Assembly (NCBI RefSeq): GCF_001854605.1
Contig: NZ_MKJU01000028.1
Coordinates: 249,727-313,726 of the forward strand
Length of the DNA stretch: 64,000 nt
From: Pseudoalteromonas amylolytica
Lineage (GTDB): Bacteria; Pseudomonadota; Gammaproteobacteria; Enterobacterales; Alteromonadaceae
Direction: 5' to 3'
Part shown: piece after piece, positions 8,221 to 18,088 of the stretch
How the letters are laid out: every line of letters starts with the position of its first letter
Numbering within the stretch: the first letter of the stretch is position 1
The notes under the pieces: generated by a model
The model's database searches: none
Seen by the model: only the letters and a program-made list of their open reading frames with translations
Told to the model about the DNA's origin: nothing
Translations under genes and position numbers: made by a program

Positions 8221-8625
8221 TTAATCCCTTGTCATTTCTTGAAGTTTTTCAACCAGCTCAGTTGGTAATTTAACAACTTCATTGTTTGATTTGTCGATGC
8301 ATACCACTGTAAGAGACACCGAACAATACTCTGTCTTGGCAGTATCATCTGCAATTAAAAATTCCAACATAGCGCGCGTACGACGCAGTTGCGAGGTCTT
8401 CAAATATACAGAAAATTGCTCAAGAAACGTCAGTGAGTTCATGTAGGTCGCATTCGCACCCACAATTGCGAGCGTGTGGTTTTGCTCTTGTAAGCTACTC
8501 CAAATCTGTGGCTCAACAACTTCGAAAAGCGCTTCTTCTGTATGTCTAAAATAGTTTGAGAAATGACATACACCATCAGCATCTGTTTCGTAGTGATTTA
8601 ATCTTCGGGTACATAGCTTACGCAT
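8221..8625 (-). CDS. Hotdog acyl-thioesterase (4HBT/YbgC-like)
   Basis: This 134-residue hotdog-fold protein has the YbgC/4-hydroxybenzoyl-CoA thioesterase signature YETDADGVCHFSNYFRHTEE near its start, in which the Asp of YxTDxxG is the usual catalytic residue. Such enzymes hydrolyse acyl-CoA or acyl-ACP thioesters. It overlaps the end of the aminotransferase gene by 8 bp and has a clear GGAGG 8 bp before ATG 8625, which decides the start against a longer in-frame reading. Within the operon it could release the finished acyl or amino-acyl chain from the carrier protein, giving the free carboxylate that an ATP-grasp ligase needs. An editing role that removes mis-primed chains is equally possible. 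Confidence 0.82.
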   Translation of the reverse strand: MRKLCTRRLNHYETDADGVCHFSNYFRHTEEALFEVVEPQIWSSLQEQNHTLAIVGANATYMNSLTFLEQFSVYLKTSQLRRTRAMLEFLIADDTAKTEYCSVSLTVVCIDKSNNEVVKLPTELVEKLQEMTRD

Positions 8626-10024
8626 TTGCACCCTCCAATTTTTTACATACGTCAACATATGCCTGAACAATTCGAGGCACCATCTGTATGTCCATTCCTA
8701 ATGGAGGAGTCATGCGTAAGGTTTCATGGATTCTGTATTCTTTTGGAATACTCGTCATCATCATGCCACTTTCAACTTCTGACAGTACACCTGCACGAAT
8801 CAGCTCATCTCGTACAAGCCTTCCTTTTCTCGCATATTTTCGTTCAAGTTCGATACCTACTAACCCAGCTCGTCCTCGCACATCACGAATGATGGTAGGG
8901 AACTGTTTTTGAACTTCTTTAAGTTGCTCGATCAAGGCATCGCCTATTAATTTAATATTGCTGTTCAAGTCATTAGTTGCGATGAAATCCAACGCTTGTT
9001 CAACAATTTGAGCCTGAAATGGACGAGCATTAAATGTTCTTACACCCACTCCAGCGCGAAGGTTTAACTTTTTATTGTTCCAAATCACCGCCGATAGGGG
9101 GAACAAGCCGAAGCCAAGCGCTTTACCTAAAGTGATACAATCTGGAATTCGGCCCTGTGGTAACGCCAAAGTCGCTCCCGTTCTGAAGCCTGTTAGTATC
9201 TCGTCATCAATTAGCACTGCTGACTCATCACGTGCTAGCTGCTCTAGCTCCGACCACCATTGCTCAGATGCATCAATCACACCACCATCGCCAAGAATAC
9301 CTTCCACGATCACGGTACGAATACGTCCCTTATACTGTGCAAACATGTCACGCAATGAAGACAGCTCTCCATAATGCATAAACACGACTTCATAACCTGC
9401 TACTCGAGGGATCCCTCCAGTGAACTGCTTTCGATCAAGCAATTGGTTTGCGCCAGTAGCCCAGCCATGCCAAGCACCATGGCAGGCCAAAATAACATCT
9501 TTGCCACTTGTGTCTGTATCCGTGCCCAGCTGATAGTCCGTCATTAAGCTCATTTGCATAGCTAACTCAACAGCTTCTGTACCCGTACTCGTAAATGATA
9601 CATCCCAATCACTGGCACTTGTTTGCGTGTGCTCACCAATTAAAGACTTAATTTTCTTAACCAGCGATAGCCGATCTATCGAATGGTGCTCATCGTTCAT
9701 AACCGGAGCAGTGTTTAAGGCTGCAGATACACGCTCACTTAGAAAGTTTAAGTTACCTCCCAATACTCCTGCGCCATAGCCACCAGTACAATTGATCACA
9801 TTATAAGCGTCAACACACTCATCAGAATGTTCTGATTTCTCCACAACCAACGTTTCAATGCCTGTTGTTTCAAGGAAAACGAAGGGAGTTCGACCGCCAT
9901 AGTGATCAAATAGACCATCACCGGACGTAAGACATTCCTGCAAATTGACATCCAATTCGCCATAACTAATAGGGGATTTCGACGCCGCGGCATCCCACAA
10001 CATGCTATACTTGCTTGAGATCAT
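8618..10024 (-). CDS. Class III PLP-dependent aminotransferase
   Basis: This 468-residue fold-type I enzyme has the class III hallmarks. These are CTGGYGAGVLGGN near residue 79, the SFTSTGTEAVELAMQ phosphate-binding segment, HGAWHGWATGANQ, the Asp that contacts the PLP ring (VLIDDEILTGFR) and the Schiff-base Lys in ITLGKALGFGLFPLSAV. The closest functional groups are omega-amino acid and glutamate-1-semialdehyde-type aminotransferases. Related domains in iturin/mycosubtilin-type assembly lines transaminate a beta-ketoacyl thioester. Its place directly after the ACP gene (2 bp gap) fits amination of a carrier-bound chain, but a free aldehyde or keto acid substrate cannot be excluded. AAAGGG precedes ATG 10024. 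The gene overlaps the thioesterase start. Confidence 0.88.
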   Translation of the reverse strand: MISSKYSMLWDAAASKSPISYGELDVNLQECLTSGDGLFDHYGGRTPFVFLETTGIETLVVEKSEHSDECVDAYNVINCTGGYGAGVLGGNLNFLSERVSAALNTAPVMNDEHHSIDRLSLVKKIKSLIGEHTQTSASDWDVSFTSTGTEAVELAMQMSLMTDYQLGTDTDTSGKDVILACHGAWHGWATGANQLLDRKQFTGGIPRVAGYEVVFMHYGELSSLRDMFAQYKGRIRTVIVEGILGDGGVIDASEQWWSELEQLARDESAVLIDDEILTGFRTGATLALPQGRIPDCITLGKALGFGLFPLSAVIWNNKKLNLRAGVGVRTFNARPFQAQIVEQALDFIATNDLNSNIKLIGDALIEQLKEVQKQFPTIIRDVRGRAGLVGIELERKYARKGRLVRDELIRAGVLSEVESGMMMTSIPKEYRIHETLRMTPPLGMDIQMVPRIVQAYVDVCKKLEGANA

Positions 10025-10026
10025 CT

Positions 10027-10263
10027 TTAGCCCTTTACATGCTCAGCTATTTGCCCCACGATATGCTCTAAAGTATCTAGCTTTTCAGCGATAAGTTTTG
10101 ATGGATCCAGTGAAAAGTTCTCTTCTACGAACACACGTAGTTCAGTGGTATCCAAGCTGTCTAAACCAAGCTCAGCATTTAAAGCCACACCTTCTAATTC
10201 GTCCTTCATTAAGTCTTCAATTAAAAAGTTACGTACTGATTGTTCGATCTGTTCTAAGTTCAT
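10027..10263 (-). CDS. Acyl carrier protein of the cluster
   Basis: This 78-residue acidic helical protein has the phosphopantetheine attachment Ser in LGLDSLDTTEL (about residue 35), the standard ACP motif. It would carry the growing chain as a thioester after activation by a phosphopantetheinyl transferase encoded elsewhere. It is distinct from a housekeeping AcpP: the recognition helix reads DSLDTTELRVFVEENF where E. coli has DSLDTVELVMALEEEF. The AAGGA sequence is placed correctly for ATG 10263 but sits directly against the ATG at 10269, so 10263 is chosen. It is the second gene of the operon, 2 bp before the aminotransferase. Confidence 0.9.
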   Translation of the reverse strand: MNLEQIEQSVRNFLIEDLMKDELEGVALNAELGLDSLDTTELRVFVEENFSLDPSKLIAEKLDTLEHIVGQIAEHVKG

Positions 10264-10284
10264 TATCATTCCTTAAATATTATT

Positions 10285-10779
10285 TTATTCTGAAAATTCA
10301 GATATTTGAGCTCCAGTTATAGAGACTAGTTTTGAAGGAGAGGTTTTAATCAACAGCTCAGGTTTTCCGCCACCGCCAATAATAAACTCTTCCTTCATAA
10401 CATTTTCATCAACGCATAGCGTCAAATGCTCAGGCAGACCCACAGGTGGTACTCCGCCTGGCGCAAATTCAGTAATATTCAAAACTTCATCGCCGTTGAG
10501 GAAACGAAACTTCTTAACGCCTAAATGCTTTCGAACCTTCTTTTGATCCATCGAATCGCACCCTCTCATAACTACGGCTGCATACGTCCCAGATGACGTT
10601 TTCAATAAAAGTGTTTTTATCACCGCACTATCAGGTAGCTGACAATAAACGGCAGCATCTTTTGCCGTTGGCAAAGCTCTATCAGCAACCACCAACTGCA
10701 ACTCAGCTTGGTGCGTGTACATAACCTCCCGAAACATCTCAGGTAAATCCTTTAATGCATTTTCGTTGTTAGTGTTCAT
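10285..10779 (-). CDS. YbaK/EbsC-family aminoacyl-tRNA deacylase-like protein, first gene of the cluster
   Basis: This 164-residue protein belongs to the YbaK/ProX editing-domain family. It shows the conserved Lys in DSAVIKTLLLKT, the central beta strands, the GGVPPVGLP loop and a C-terminal GGGGKPELLIKTSP segment. Known members hydrolyse mischarged aminoacyl-tRNAs such as Cys-tRNAPro or Ala-tRNAPro. It is the first gene of the cluster, with GAGGTGG 7 bp before ATG 10779, and 21 bp separate it from the ACP gene. In this setting it could protect tRNA charging from an amino-acid-like intermediate or product, or hydrolyse an aminoacyl thioester in the pathway. Both ideas are inference. A promoter for the operon should lie in the AT-rich stretch just upstream. 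Confidence 0.85.
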   Translation of the reverse strand: MNTNNENALKDLPEMFREVMYTHQAELQLVVADRALPTAKDAAVYCQLPDSAVIKTLLLKTSSGTYAAVVMRGCDSMDQKKVRKHLGVKKFRFLNGDEVLNITEFAPGGVPPVGLPEHLTLCVDENVMKEEFIIGGGGKPELLIKTSPSKLVSITGAQISEFSE

Positions 10780-11477
10780 TTAAAACCCACCTCATTTAAT
10801 TAACTTTCCTGTAATATAAAATTCAACTTCAAAACAATAATCAAGCGAGAAGTCGATGTTCACAATACGTACAATCGCTGAGCTTTAAAACGCAAAAGTG
10901 GTCAATGGCGTTTAAAAACAAGTACCATAAAGCGAAACGAAACTAACAAACAAAACACAAAATATCAACATACGAAAACACCAAGTAAACCAGTTGATAA
11001 TTTGAATTTTACAAACAAATATTTAAGCTCAAAGCTTCGAACAAATGATTGTTAACTACCTAGCAACTTTTGCACTAGAAAATTCAGATCATATTTAGGA
11101 GGGGTTGGAAAAAACTATTGAGAAATGCGGTTTAATATAAATATATTAATTTTTTATTTTTATACTTTTATACTATATCTGCTTACTCACACCTATCCTT
11201 TTTTACCTATGAACGATTGCCTACTGCGCTCGAATCATATTTCAATCAATTTGAAATAAAGCTTTTAAAATATAAATCAATAGCTTAAAAAATATTAAGG
11301 AAGAGGGATGGTTAGCAGTGTATTTGTAGATCCTGCAGATACACTGATCTACTCTTGTGTACAAAGCTGACTGTGCAACTGGTGAATTGGAAGATTTAAA
11401 GAATGGCTTTCAGGTATCGTGTCCATTCTAAAGGTATGGCTACGGAAGGTAGACCATACACAGCTTTTTTAAAAATA
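10780..11477. other. Gene-poor 0.7-kb spacer between the biosynthetic operon and thiF
   Basis: No convincing gene is present. The stretch is very AT-rich (for example 11130-11200) and must hold the promoter of the biosynthetic operon, but I cannot point to one clear -35/-10 pair. On the plus strand, AAGGAAGAGGG precedes an ATG at 11308 that opens a 20-codon reading frame (MVSSVFVDPADTLIYSCVQS) ending at 11370. A further frame-shifted open stretch follows up to about 11430, so this may be a decayed small gene. Two perfect inverted repeats interleave here: cagtgtat (11316-11323) with atacactg (11339-11346), and gtagatc (11326-11332) with gatctac (11346-11352). A hairpin at 11434-11459 is listed separately. 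Confidence 0.5.
11434..11459 (-). terminator. Probable terminator hairpin after thiF
   Basis: Some 19 bp beyond the thiF stop, the minus strand can form a 10-bp stem (GTATGG plus CTAC against GTAG plus CCATAC, with one bulged T) around a CTTCC loop. The following sequence, CTTTAGAATGG, has only a short T-run, so this is a weak intrinsic terminator or an RNA 3'-end stabilising hairpin. It is placed to close the thi operon before the biosynthetic operon begins. Confidence 0.45.
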
Positions 11478-12221
11478 CTAATGTCTGCACTCAGTACACT
11501 GAGCATCCTTCGCTAATTGCCAAGGTTGATGAGTCAAGGTCCGTGCATCTATGCGCGCAAAATAACAGCCTCTTTGATGACCCAATATCACATTAACAGC
11601 CAATAAAGCTTGTTGCGAGCCTATCACGCCTAATAATGGACTTAATACGCCAAAGTTATCACAGTTTTCCATCGGTGCGTGTGTGTGTTTAGGAAAGACA
11701 CAAGCATAGCAAGGAGAATGTCCTCTAAAATCAAAGCACATCAACTGCCCCTGTGTTGCAATGGCAGCTCCTGAGATCAGTACCTTATTAGCAGTCAAGC
11801 AATACGAATTTAGAATATAACGCGTCTTAAAGTTATCGCTGCAATCTAACACAACATCAGCCTCACTGAGTAAATCGGCCACATTGTCTTCTGTCAATGC
11901 GACATTAATTGGCGCAAGGCTAATTTCATTGTTAAGGCTCGCGAGTACTTTGCCAGCCGCTTGCGTTTTTTGCTGACCAAGGTGGTTGACTTTATACAAA
12001 ATTTGCCTTTGTAAATTAGATAGCTCGACCTGGTCATCATCAACAAAAGTGAGATGCCCAACGCCACTTGCAGCTAAATAGAAAAGCGCGGGGCTACCCA
12101 AGCCACCGCAGCCAATGACGGCAACATGAGCAGCCTTTAATTTTATCTGTCCTTGCTCACCAACTTCTTTGAGCAGCAAATGACGGCTATACCTCAGCCG
12201 CTCTTTTTCACTTAACGTCAT
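11478..12221 (-). CDS. thiF: ThiF/MoeB-family adenylyltransferase for ThiS
   Basis: This 247-residue E1-like enzyme begins RYSRHLLLKEVGEQGQ, has the ATP-binding VAVIGCGGLGSPALFYLA motif (about residues 32-50), and keeps two CxxC zinc pairs (CYACVF and the C-terminal CTEC). It adenylates the C-terminal Gly-Gly of the sulfur carrier ThiS so that sulfur can be loaded for thiazole formation. The sequence alone does not separate ThiF from MoeB, but its position as last gene of the thi operon, 3 bp after thiDE, makes ThiF the best call. The ATG at 12221 is the only sensible start. Confidence 0.92.
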   Translation of the reverse strand: MTLSEKERLRYSRHLLLKEVGEQGQIKLKAAHVAVIGCGGLGSPALFYLAASGVGHLTFVDDDQVELSNLQRQILYKVNHLGQQKTQAAGKVLASLNNEISLAPINVALTEDNVADLLSEADVVLDCSDNFKTRYILNSYCLTANKVLISGAAIATQGQLMCFDFRGHSPCYACVFPKHTHAPMENCDNFGVLSPLLGVIGSQQALLAVNVILGHQRGCYFARIDARTLTHQPWQLAKDAQCTECRH

Positions 12222-12224
12222 TGT

Positions 12225-13745
12225 CTAACGGTTCCCTAAATAGGCTTGAAGCTGTTCAATCGCACTGGCGTGATCATTTGACTCCGTAATGGCTCTCACG
12301 ACGGCAATACTGCCTACGCCCGTTTTCACAACGTCTGGAGCAACAGATAAGTCAATACCACCGATCGCGACAGTCGGATAATGCTCAGCCATTAAAGGCA
12401 CAAAATGCGATAGCTTCTCAAGGCCTTGTATCTGCCCTGTCATGTCTTTGGTAGTGGTGGGGTAAATCGCCCCAAAAGCGAGATAACTGGGTCGATAATT
12501 GTGTGCTCTGAGCATTTCGTAAAAACCATGAGTGGAAACGCCTAGTCTCAATCCAGCTTCCTGAATGGCTTGCAAATTAGCCTCACTCAGGTCTTCTTGT
12601 CCTAGGTGAACACCATAAGCACCATGCTTTATCGCCAGTTGCCAGTAATCATTAATAAATACCCGCCCCTGATATTTATTGCCTAATGTGACGGCTGTTT
12701 GAATATCCGCTTCAAGTGTTTCAGGATCCGCATTCTTTACTCTCAGCTGCACCGTTGGAACCCCAGCAGATAAACATTTTTCAACCCAATCAACACTATC
12801 AACAACAGCATATAGCCCAAGTTCGCCACCTGTGTCTGCAAATCCTGCGGCAAAGTTGAAGGGGATTGGCTGTTCAAAATCAAGCTCATCTGCAAGCCAA
12901 CTACCCGCTTCGATAACTTGTGGGTAATCATTGATGTCCTCTGGAAAGCCTGTATGCGCCAAAGGCCCAATCCCCTCTCCAAAGCGTTGTGCATAAGATA
13001 ACCCTTTGTTGACATAGGCTTTACCAAGAATAAAGGCATCTTTTAACGGGTAGCCTTTGGCCAAACAAGCTGCGATGGCGGATGATAAACTACACCCGGT
13101 ACCATGAGTGTGAGGCGTATTAATCGCTTCGTTACCAAGCCAATACTCTTGCCCTTGTGAGGCACAATAATCCACACAATACCCCTTTGGATAGTCCCAA
13201 TGCCCCCCTTTTATCACCACCGATTGTACACCCAGTTGCTGCAACTTCTGCGCAGCTTCACGCACTGCATCTGGGCCAATTAAATAAACCCCGGTGAGCA
13301 ACTGGGTCTCTTGTGTGTTGGGCGTGATCACGTCAATCAAAGGCAGTAAATATGTTTTTAGCGCGTCGATGGTGTCTTCTTCAGTTAACCTATCACCACT
13401 ACTGGCAATGGCTACTGGGTCATATACTACCAATGGTGGTTCAACCCATTTTGCTTTGTAGTGACTGAGGTGCTCCGCCACCAGCTGAATTTGCTGCACA
13501 TTCGCAAGCATGCCTATTTTTATAACACGCGCAGGCATATCAATTGCCAATGCTTGAAGCTGAGACTCTATGACTTCAGTTGAAGTTGAGTTTAGTGCCT
13601 CAACTCCCAAGCTATTTTGTGCGGTAAGTGCGGTAATAACAGTACAGCCATGTACGCCAAAGCTATGCATCGCTTTGATATCCGCCTGAATACCAGCCCC
13701 GCCACCTGAGTCTGACCCCGCAATACTCCAAACTACATCTGCCAC
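12225..13745 (-). CDS. thiDE: Bifunctional ThiD-ThiE fusion: HMP-phosphate kinase / thiamine-phosphate synthase
   Basis: This 506-residue protein fuses two thiamine enzymes. The N-terminal part (about 1-260) is ThiD: it starts VWSIAGSDSGGGAGIQADI and has the ribokinase-family active site THGTGCSLSSAIAACLAKG. It phosphorylates HMP and HMP-phosphate. The C-terminal part (about 305-500) is ThiE: LYAVVDSVDWVEKCL, TVQLRVKN, VFINDYWQLAIKHGAYGVHL and FGAIYPTTTKD. It joins HMP-PP to thiazole phosphate to give thiamine phosphate. Fused thiDE genes are known in several bacteria. The gene lies 20 bp after thiG and 3 bp before thiF. Both active sites look intact. Confidence 0.95.
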   Translation of the reverse strand: MADVVWSIAGSDSGGGAGIQADIKAMHSFGVHGCTVITALTAQNSLGVEALNSTSTEVIESQLQALAIDMPARVIKIGMLANVQQIQLVAEHLSHYKAKWVEPPLVVYDPVAIASSGDRLTEEDTIDALKTYLLPLIDVITPNTQETQLLTGVYLIGPDAVREAAQKLQQLGVQSVVIKGGHWDYPKGYCVDYCASQGQEYWLGNEAINTPHTHGTGCSLSSAIAACLAKGYPLKDAFILGKAYVNKGLSYAQRFGEGIGPLAHTGFPEDINDYPQVIEAGSWLADELDFEQPIPFNFAAGFADTGGELGLYAVVDSVDWVEKCLSAGVPTVQLRVKNADPETLEADIQTAVTLGNKYQGRVFINDYWQLAIKHGAYGVHLGQEDLSEANLQAIQEAGLRLGVSTHGFYEMLRAHNYRPSYLAFGAIYPTTTKDMTGQIQGLEKLSHFVPLMAEHYPTVAIGGIDLSVAPDVVKTGVGSIAVVRAITESNDHASAIEQLQAYLGNR

Positions 13746-13765
13746 TTCAGACCCCTATTGAATGA

Positions 13766-14557
13766 TTAATTTTGATGCCAGAACGGCATTCCCATCGTTG
13801 GCGTTGACGGTGCAGCCACATCTTTTTCAGGCATTGCCTGTGCGATGTATGCCGCTCGTCCCGCTTGCACTGCATGATTAAATGCACTGGCCATTTTTAC
13901 TGGACAACCTGCTCCCGCGATTGCCGAGTTGAGCAATACCGCATCATACCCCATTTCGAGCGCTTGACAGGCATGCGATGGCACACCTAACCCAGCATCA
14001 ACAATCAACGTGGTATCCGGCATCCGCTGACGGATCATAGCTAAGTTATATGGGTTTAATAACCCTTTACCCGTGCCAATTGGCGCACCCCATGGCATTA
14101 ATACTTCACAGCCAAGTGCCGCTAGACGCTGACATAATACTAGGTCATCGGTACAGTAAGGCAGTACCTTGAAACCATCCTGTAACAATATTTCTGTGGC
14201 TTCTAACAGTGCGACTGGGTCTGGCTGTAAATTGTACTCATCGCCAATCAGTTCCAGTTTAATCCAGTCTGTCGCAAAGACCTCTTTGCACATCTTCGCC
14301 AGCGTTACCGCTTCTTTGACACTATGACAGCCTGCTGTGTTGGGAAGCACCGTTAACCCTGTGTCTTTTATCAATTGCCAAAAGTCTTCACCGGCTGACA
14401 CCGAGTTTTGACGACGCAGTGATACCGTTACGATTTGTGACTGTGATGCACAAATTGCCTCTTGCATTATGTGTGGGGAAGGATACAACGCCGAGCCTAT
14501 CAGTAAACGACTCTCAAATGTTTGCCCATAGATGTTAAGTGGCTTCTCTTCACGCAT
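13766..14557 (-). CDS. thiG: Thiazole synthase ThiG
   Basis: This 263-residue TIM-barrel enzyme makes the thiazole phosphate ring from deoxyxylulose 5-phosphate, ThiS-thiocarboxylate and dehydroglycine. Family features include [20 protein letters not shown] at the start, the Schiff-base Lys in [10 protein letters not shown], and the C-terminal [20 protein letters not shown] and [10 protein letters not shown] phosphate-binding loops. AGGTGG stands 7 bp before ATG 14557, which is preferred to the GTG three bases earlier. The start lies just after the thiS stop. The operon partner thiO supplies dehydroglycine aerobically; no thiH is present. Confidence 0.95.
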   Translation of the reverse strand: MREEKPLNIYGQTFESRLLIGSALYPSPHIMQEAICASQSQIVTVSLRRQNSVSAGEDFWQLIKDTGLTVLPNTAGCHSVKEAVTLAKMCKEVFATDWIKLELIGDEYNLQPDPVALLEATEILLQDGFKVLPYCTDDLVLCQRLAALGCEVLMPWGAPIGTGKGLLNPYNLAMIRQRMPDTTLIVDAGLGVPSHACQALEMGYDAVLLNSAIAGAGCPVKMASAFNHAVQAGRAAYIAQAMPEKDVAAPSTPTMGMPFWHQN

Positions 14558-14560
14558 CAC

Positions 14561-14755
14561 TTATCCACCTTGAATAGGTGACAACAACTCTATGCTATCG
14601 CCATCAGTAAGGTGTGTTGATGAGCACTGAGTTCGCGGCACAAATGTGCCATTGAGTGCCACAGCAAAAGGCTCTTTTGCGCCCATTTCAGTCACCAATG
14701 CTTGCAAGTCTTGGCTGCTGGTTTCAGTTAGTTGACCATTAAAAGTTATTTTCAT
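14561..14755 (-). CDS. thiS: Sulfur carrier protein ThiS
   Basis: This 64-residue ubiquitin-like protein starts MKITFNGQ and ends SPIQGG; the C-terminal Gly-Gly is the attachment point for sulfur. ThiF adenylates it and it then donates sulfur to ThiG. It overlaps the end of thiO by 4 bp (ATGA) and leads directly into thiG, which fits the need to make ThiS and ThiG together. Confidence 0.95.
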   Translation of the reverse strand: MKITFNGQLTETSSQDLQALVTEMGAKEPFAVALNGTFVPRTQCSSTHLTDGDSIELLSPIQGG

Positions 14756-15783
14756 AGTAATTCCTTAGTAAGCGCTTGGCGCACCACAGCGGGAGCCAAT
14801 AAATAGCCATGACGATACAAGCCATTAATGGATATTACATTGCCCTTGATTGAGCTACGAGGGCGATTATCTCCAAAGGCTGGACGCAACCCAGCATTAA
14901 TAGCCATCACTCGGCCTTCGGCAAAGCCACTATGCACCGTGTATGCTGCCGATAATAACTCGAGCGTTGAGCGTACCGTTGCGGGCCCACTATCTTGTGA
15001 TTCTATTTCGGTTGCACCAATCACAAACTCATTGTTTGGCTTTGGAGCTATATAAATAGGGTAACGAGGATGCATTAGCCTCACGGGCCTTTGTAACTGC
15101 ACCTCAGGTGCATATATTCTAGCCACTTCCCCTCGCACCCCTCTTAAACCATCACACTGTTCTTTAGCCCCAATTCCTCGACAATCAATAATCCAATCGA
15201 ACGCTTCACCGTTTACCATCTCAATACCAGATTTGTGGCTTTGGGGATGCAATTCCACGTTTTGTGAGAAGTGAAATTGCACGCCTTGTTGCCGTAAGAA
15301 AGCATAGCTTTGTTGATAAAAAGCGAGGTTATCCAACTGCCCTTCGCTGGGTAAATACACGCCTTGATGGAATCGCCCTGCTAGATCTGGCTCCAATTTA
15401 GCAATATCTGCGCCGAGCACTCGCTGAGCATGGTGTCCTCGTATAGGCTTTAGCCGCTGCATAAAACTTTGCAAGTCTCCCATATCTTGGTTATGGGCAA
15501 TCACCAAAGTACCTGCTTGTTGAAACATGACGTTGGTGGGTAACTGTGCCAGCAGTTCTGGCCACATGGCCATTGCTTCAAGTCCAAGTTCAGCGATATC
15601 GACTTCGCAGTTGACCGACTCTGCCATTGGCGCCAACATAGCAGCCGCCAGCGCACCAGCACCATTTTGACTTGCATCACATGCAGCTTCAAAGATGCTC
15701 AGCTGGTGATGTTTATGCAACATCATTGCCGCCACTTTGCCAACTAGGCCAAACCCCAATATTGCAACACGATATTCTTTCAT
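14752..15783 (-). CDS. thiO: FAD-dependent glycine oxidase ThiO
   Basis: This 343-residue DAO-family oxidoreductase begins with the FAD-binding AILGFGLVGKVAAMML (a slightly modified GxGxxG) followed by an acidic strand end. Further DAO features are GALAAAMLAPMAESVN, WIIDCRGIGA and RHGYLLAPAVVR near the C terminus. It oxidises glycine to dehydroglycine with O2, the precursor ThiG needs, replacing the radical SAM enzyme ThiH of enterobacteria. It starts 100 bp after thiC and overlaps thiS. Use of ThiO fits an aerobic organism. Confidence 0.9.
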   Translation of the reverse strand: MKEYRVAILGFGLVGKVAAMMLHKHHQLSIFEAACDASQNGAGALAAAMLAPMAESVNCEVDIAELGLEAMAMWPELLAQLPTNVMFQQAGTLVIAHNQDMGDLQSFMQRLKPIRGHHAQRVLGADIAKLEPDLAGRFHQGVYLPSEGQLDNLAFYQQSYAFLRQQGVQFHFSQNVELHPQSHKSGIEMVNGEAFDWIIDCRGIGAKEQCDGLRGVRGEVARIYAPEVQLQRPVRLMHPRYPIYIAPKPNNEFVIGATEIESQDSGPATVRSTLELLSAAYTVHSGFAEGRVMAINAGLRPAFGDNRPRSSIKGNVISINGLYRHGYLLAPAVVRQALTKELL

Positions 15784-15882
15784 GGAAACGCCTCGTTTAT
15801 AGATGATTTATAACACACACCACATTCAGTGGTGTCGCTATTAACGTCTATGGGTAAGCAAGGCTTACCCAAGCTCACCATG

Positions 15883-17853
<1,971 letters not shown>

Positions 17854-17971
17854 TTAAGGTGTCTTGTCAGATCTCCTTTCAAAGGAGCGAGATGAGGTTG
17901 CCCTCAGATGATCAAAATCTCCAACTTATGAGATTTTGGCGGCCTACAACAGTAAGTTGTAATACTGGCAG

Positions 17972-18055
17972 CTTGTTCCCTACGCAGGTTTTAACCTGAT
18001 CAGGTTCACGGATCCCGCAAAATGCGATCTCAGCCCAAGGGGCACTCCGACAAGT
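17972..18055 (-). promoter_or_regulatory. TPP riboswitch (THI box) of the thi operon
   Basis: On the minus strand the leader shows the conserved TPP aptamer. CGGAGTGCCCC leads to GGGCTGAGAT, a GC-rich stem follows, then GTGAACCTGATCAGGTTAA and ACCTGCGTAGGGAACA. These match the CUGAGA and ACCUGAUC...GCGUAGGGAA signatures of thi boxes. Downstream lie a 9-bp hairpin (17913-17938, caaaatctc/gagattttg) and a second one (17873-17887, CTCCTTT/AAAGGAG) that could form the expression platform. Binding of thiamine pyrophosphate should reduce thiC expression. A possible promoter (TTGCAG, 17 bp, TACACT on the minus strand, about 18070-18098) is weak. Confidence 0.95.
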
Positions 18056-18088
18056 AACGAATTGACAATGAGTGTACTTAAGAAGACG

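Noticed and set aside
9075-9374. 99-codon plus-strand open frame inside the aminotransferase gene
   Set aside because: It is antisense to a well-conserved PLP enzyme and is Ser/Pro-rich without any recognisable domain.
1-10779. Interpretation as an aryl polyene or flexirubin cluster
   Set aside because: It shares KS, KS-like, dehydratase, ACP and thioesterase types, but lacks the glycosyltransferase/acyltransferase, ammonia lyase, ketoreductase and outer-membrane carrier genes, and it has ATP-grasp and aminotransferase genes that those clusters do not use.
1-10779. Interpretation as a tambjamine or prodiginine pathway
   Set aside because: An acyl ligase and an aminotransferase are present, but no pyrrole-forming proline dehydrogenase, PCP or condensing oligopyrrole genes are seen.
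11308-11370. 20-codon plus-strand frame as an annotated gene
   Set aside because: The ribosome binding site is good, but length, lack of a recognised family and a possible downstream frameshift make it too weak for a gene call; it is described under the spacer.
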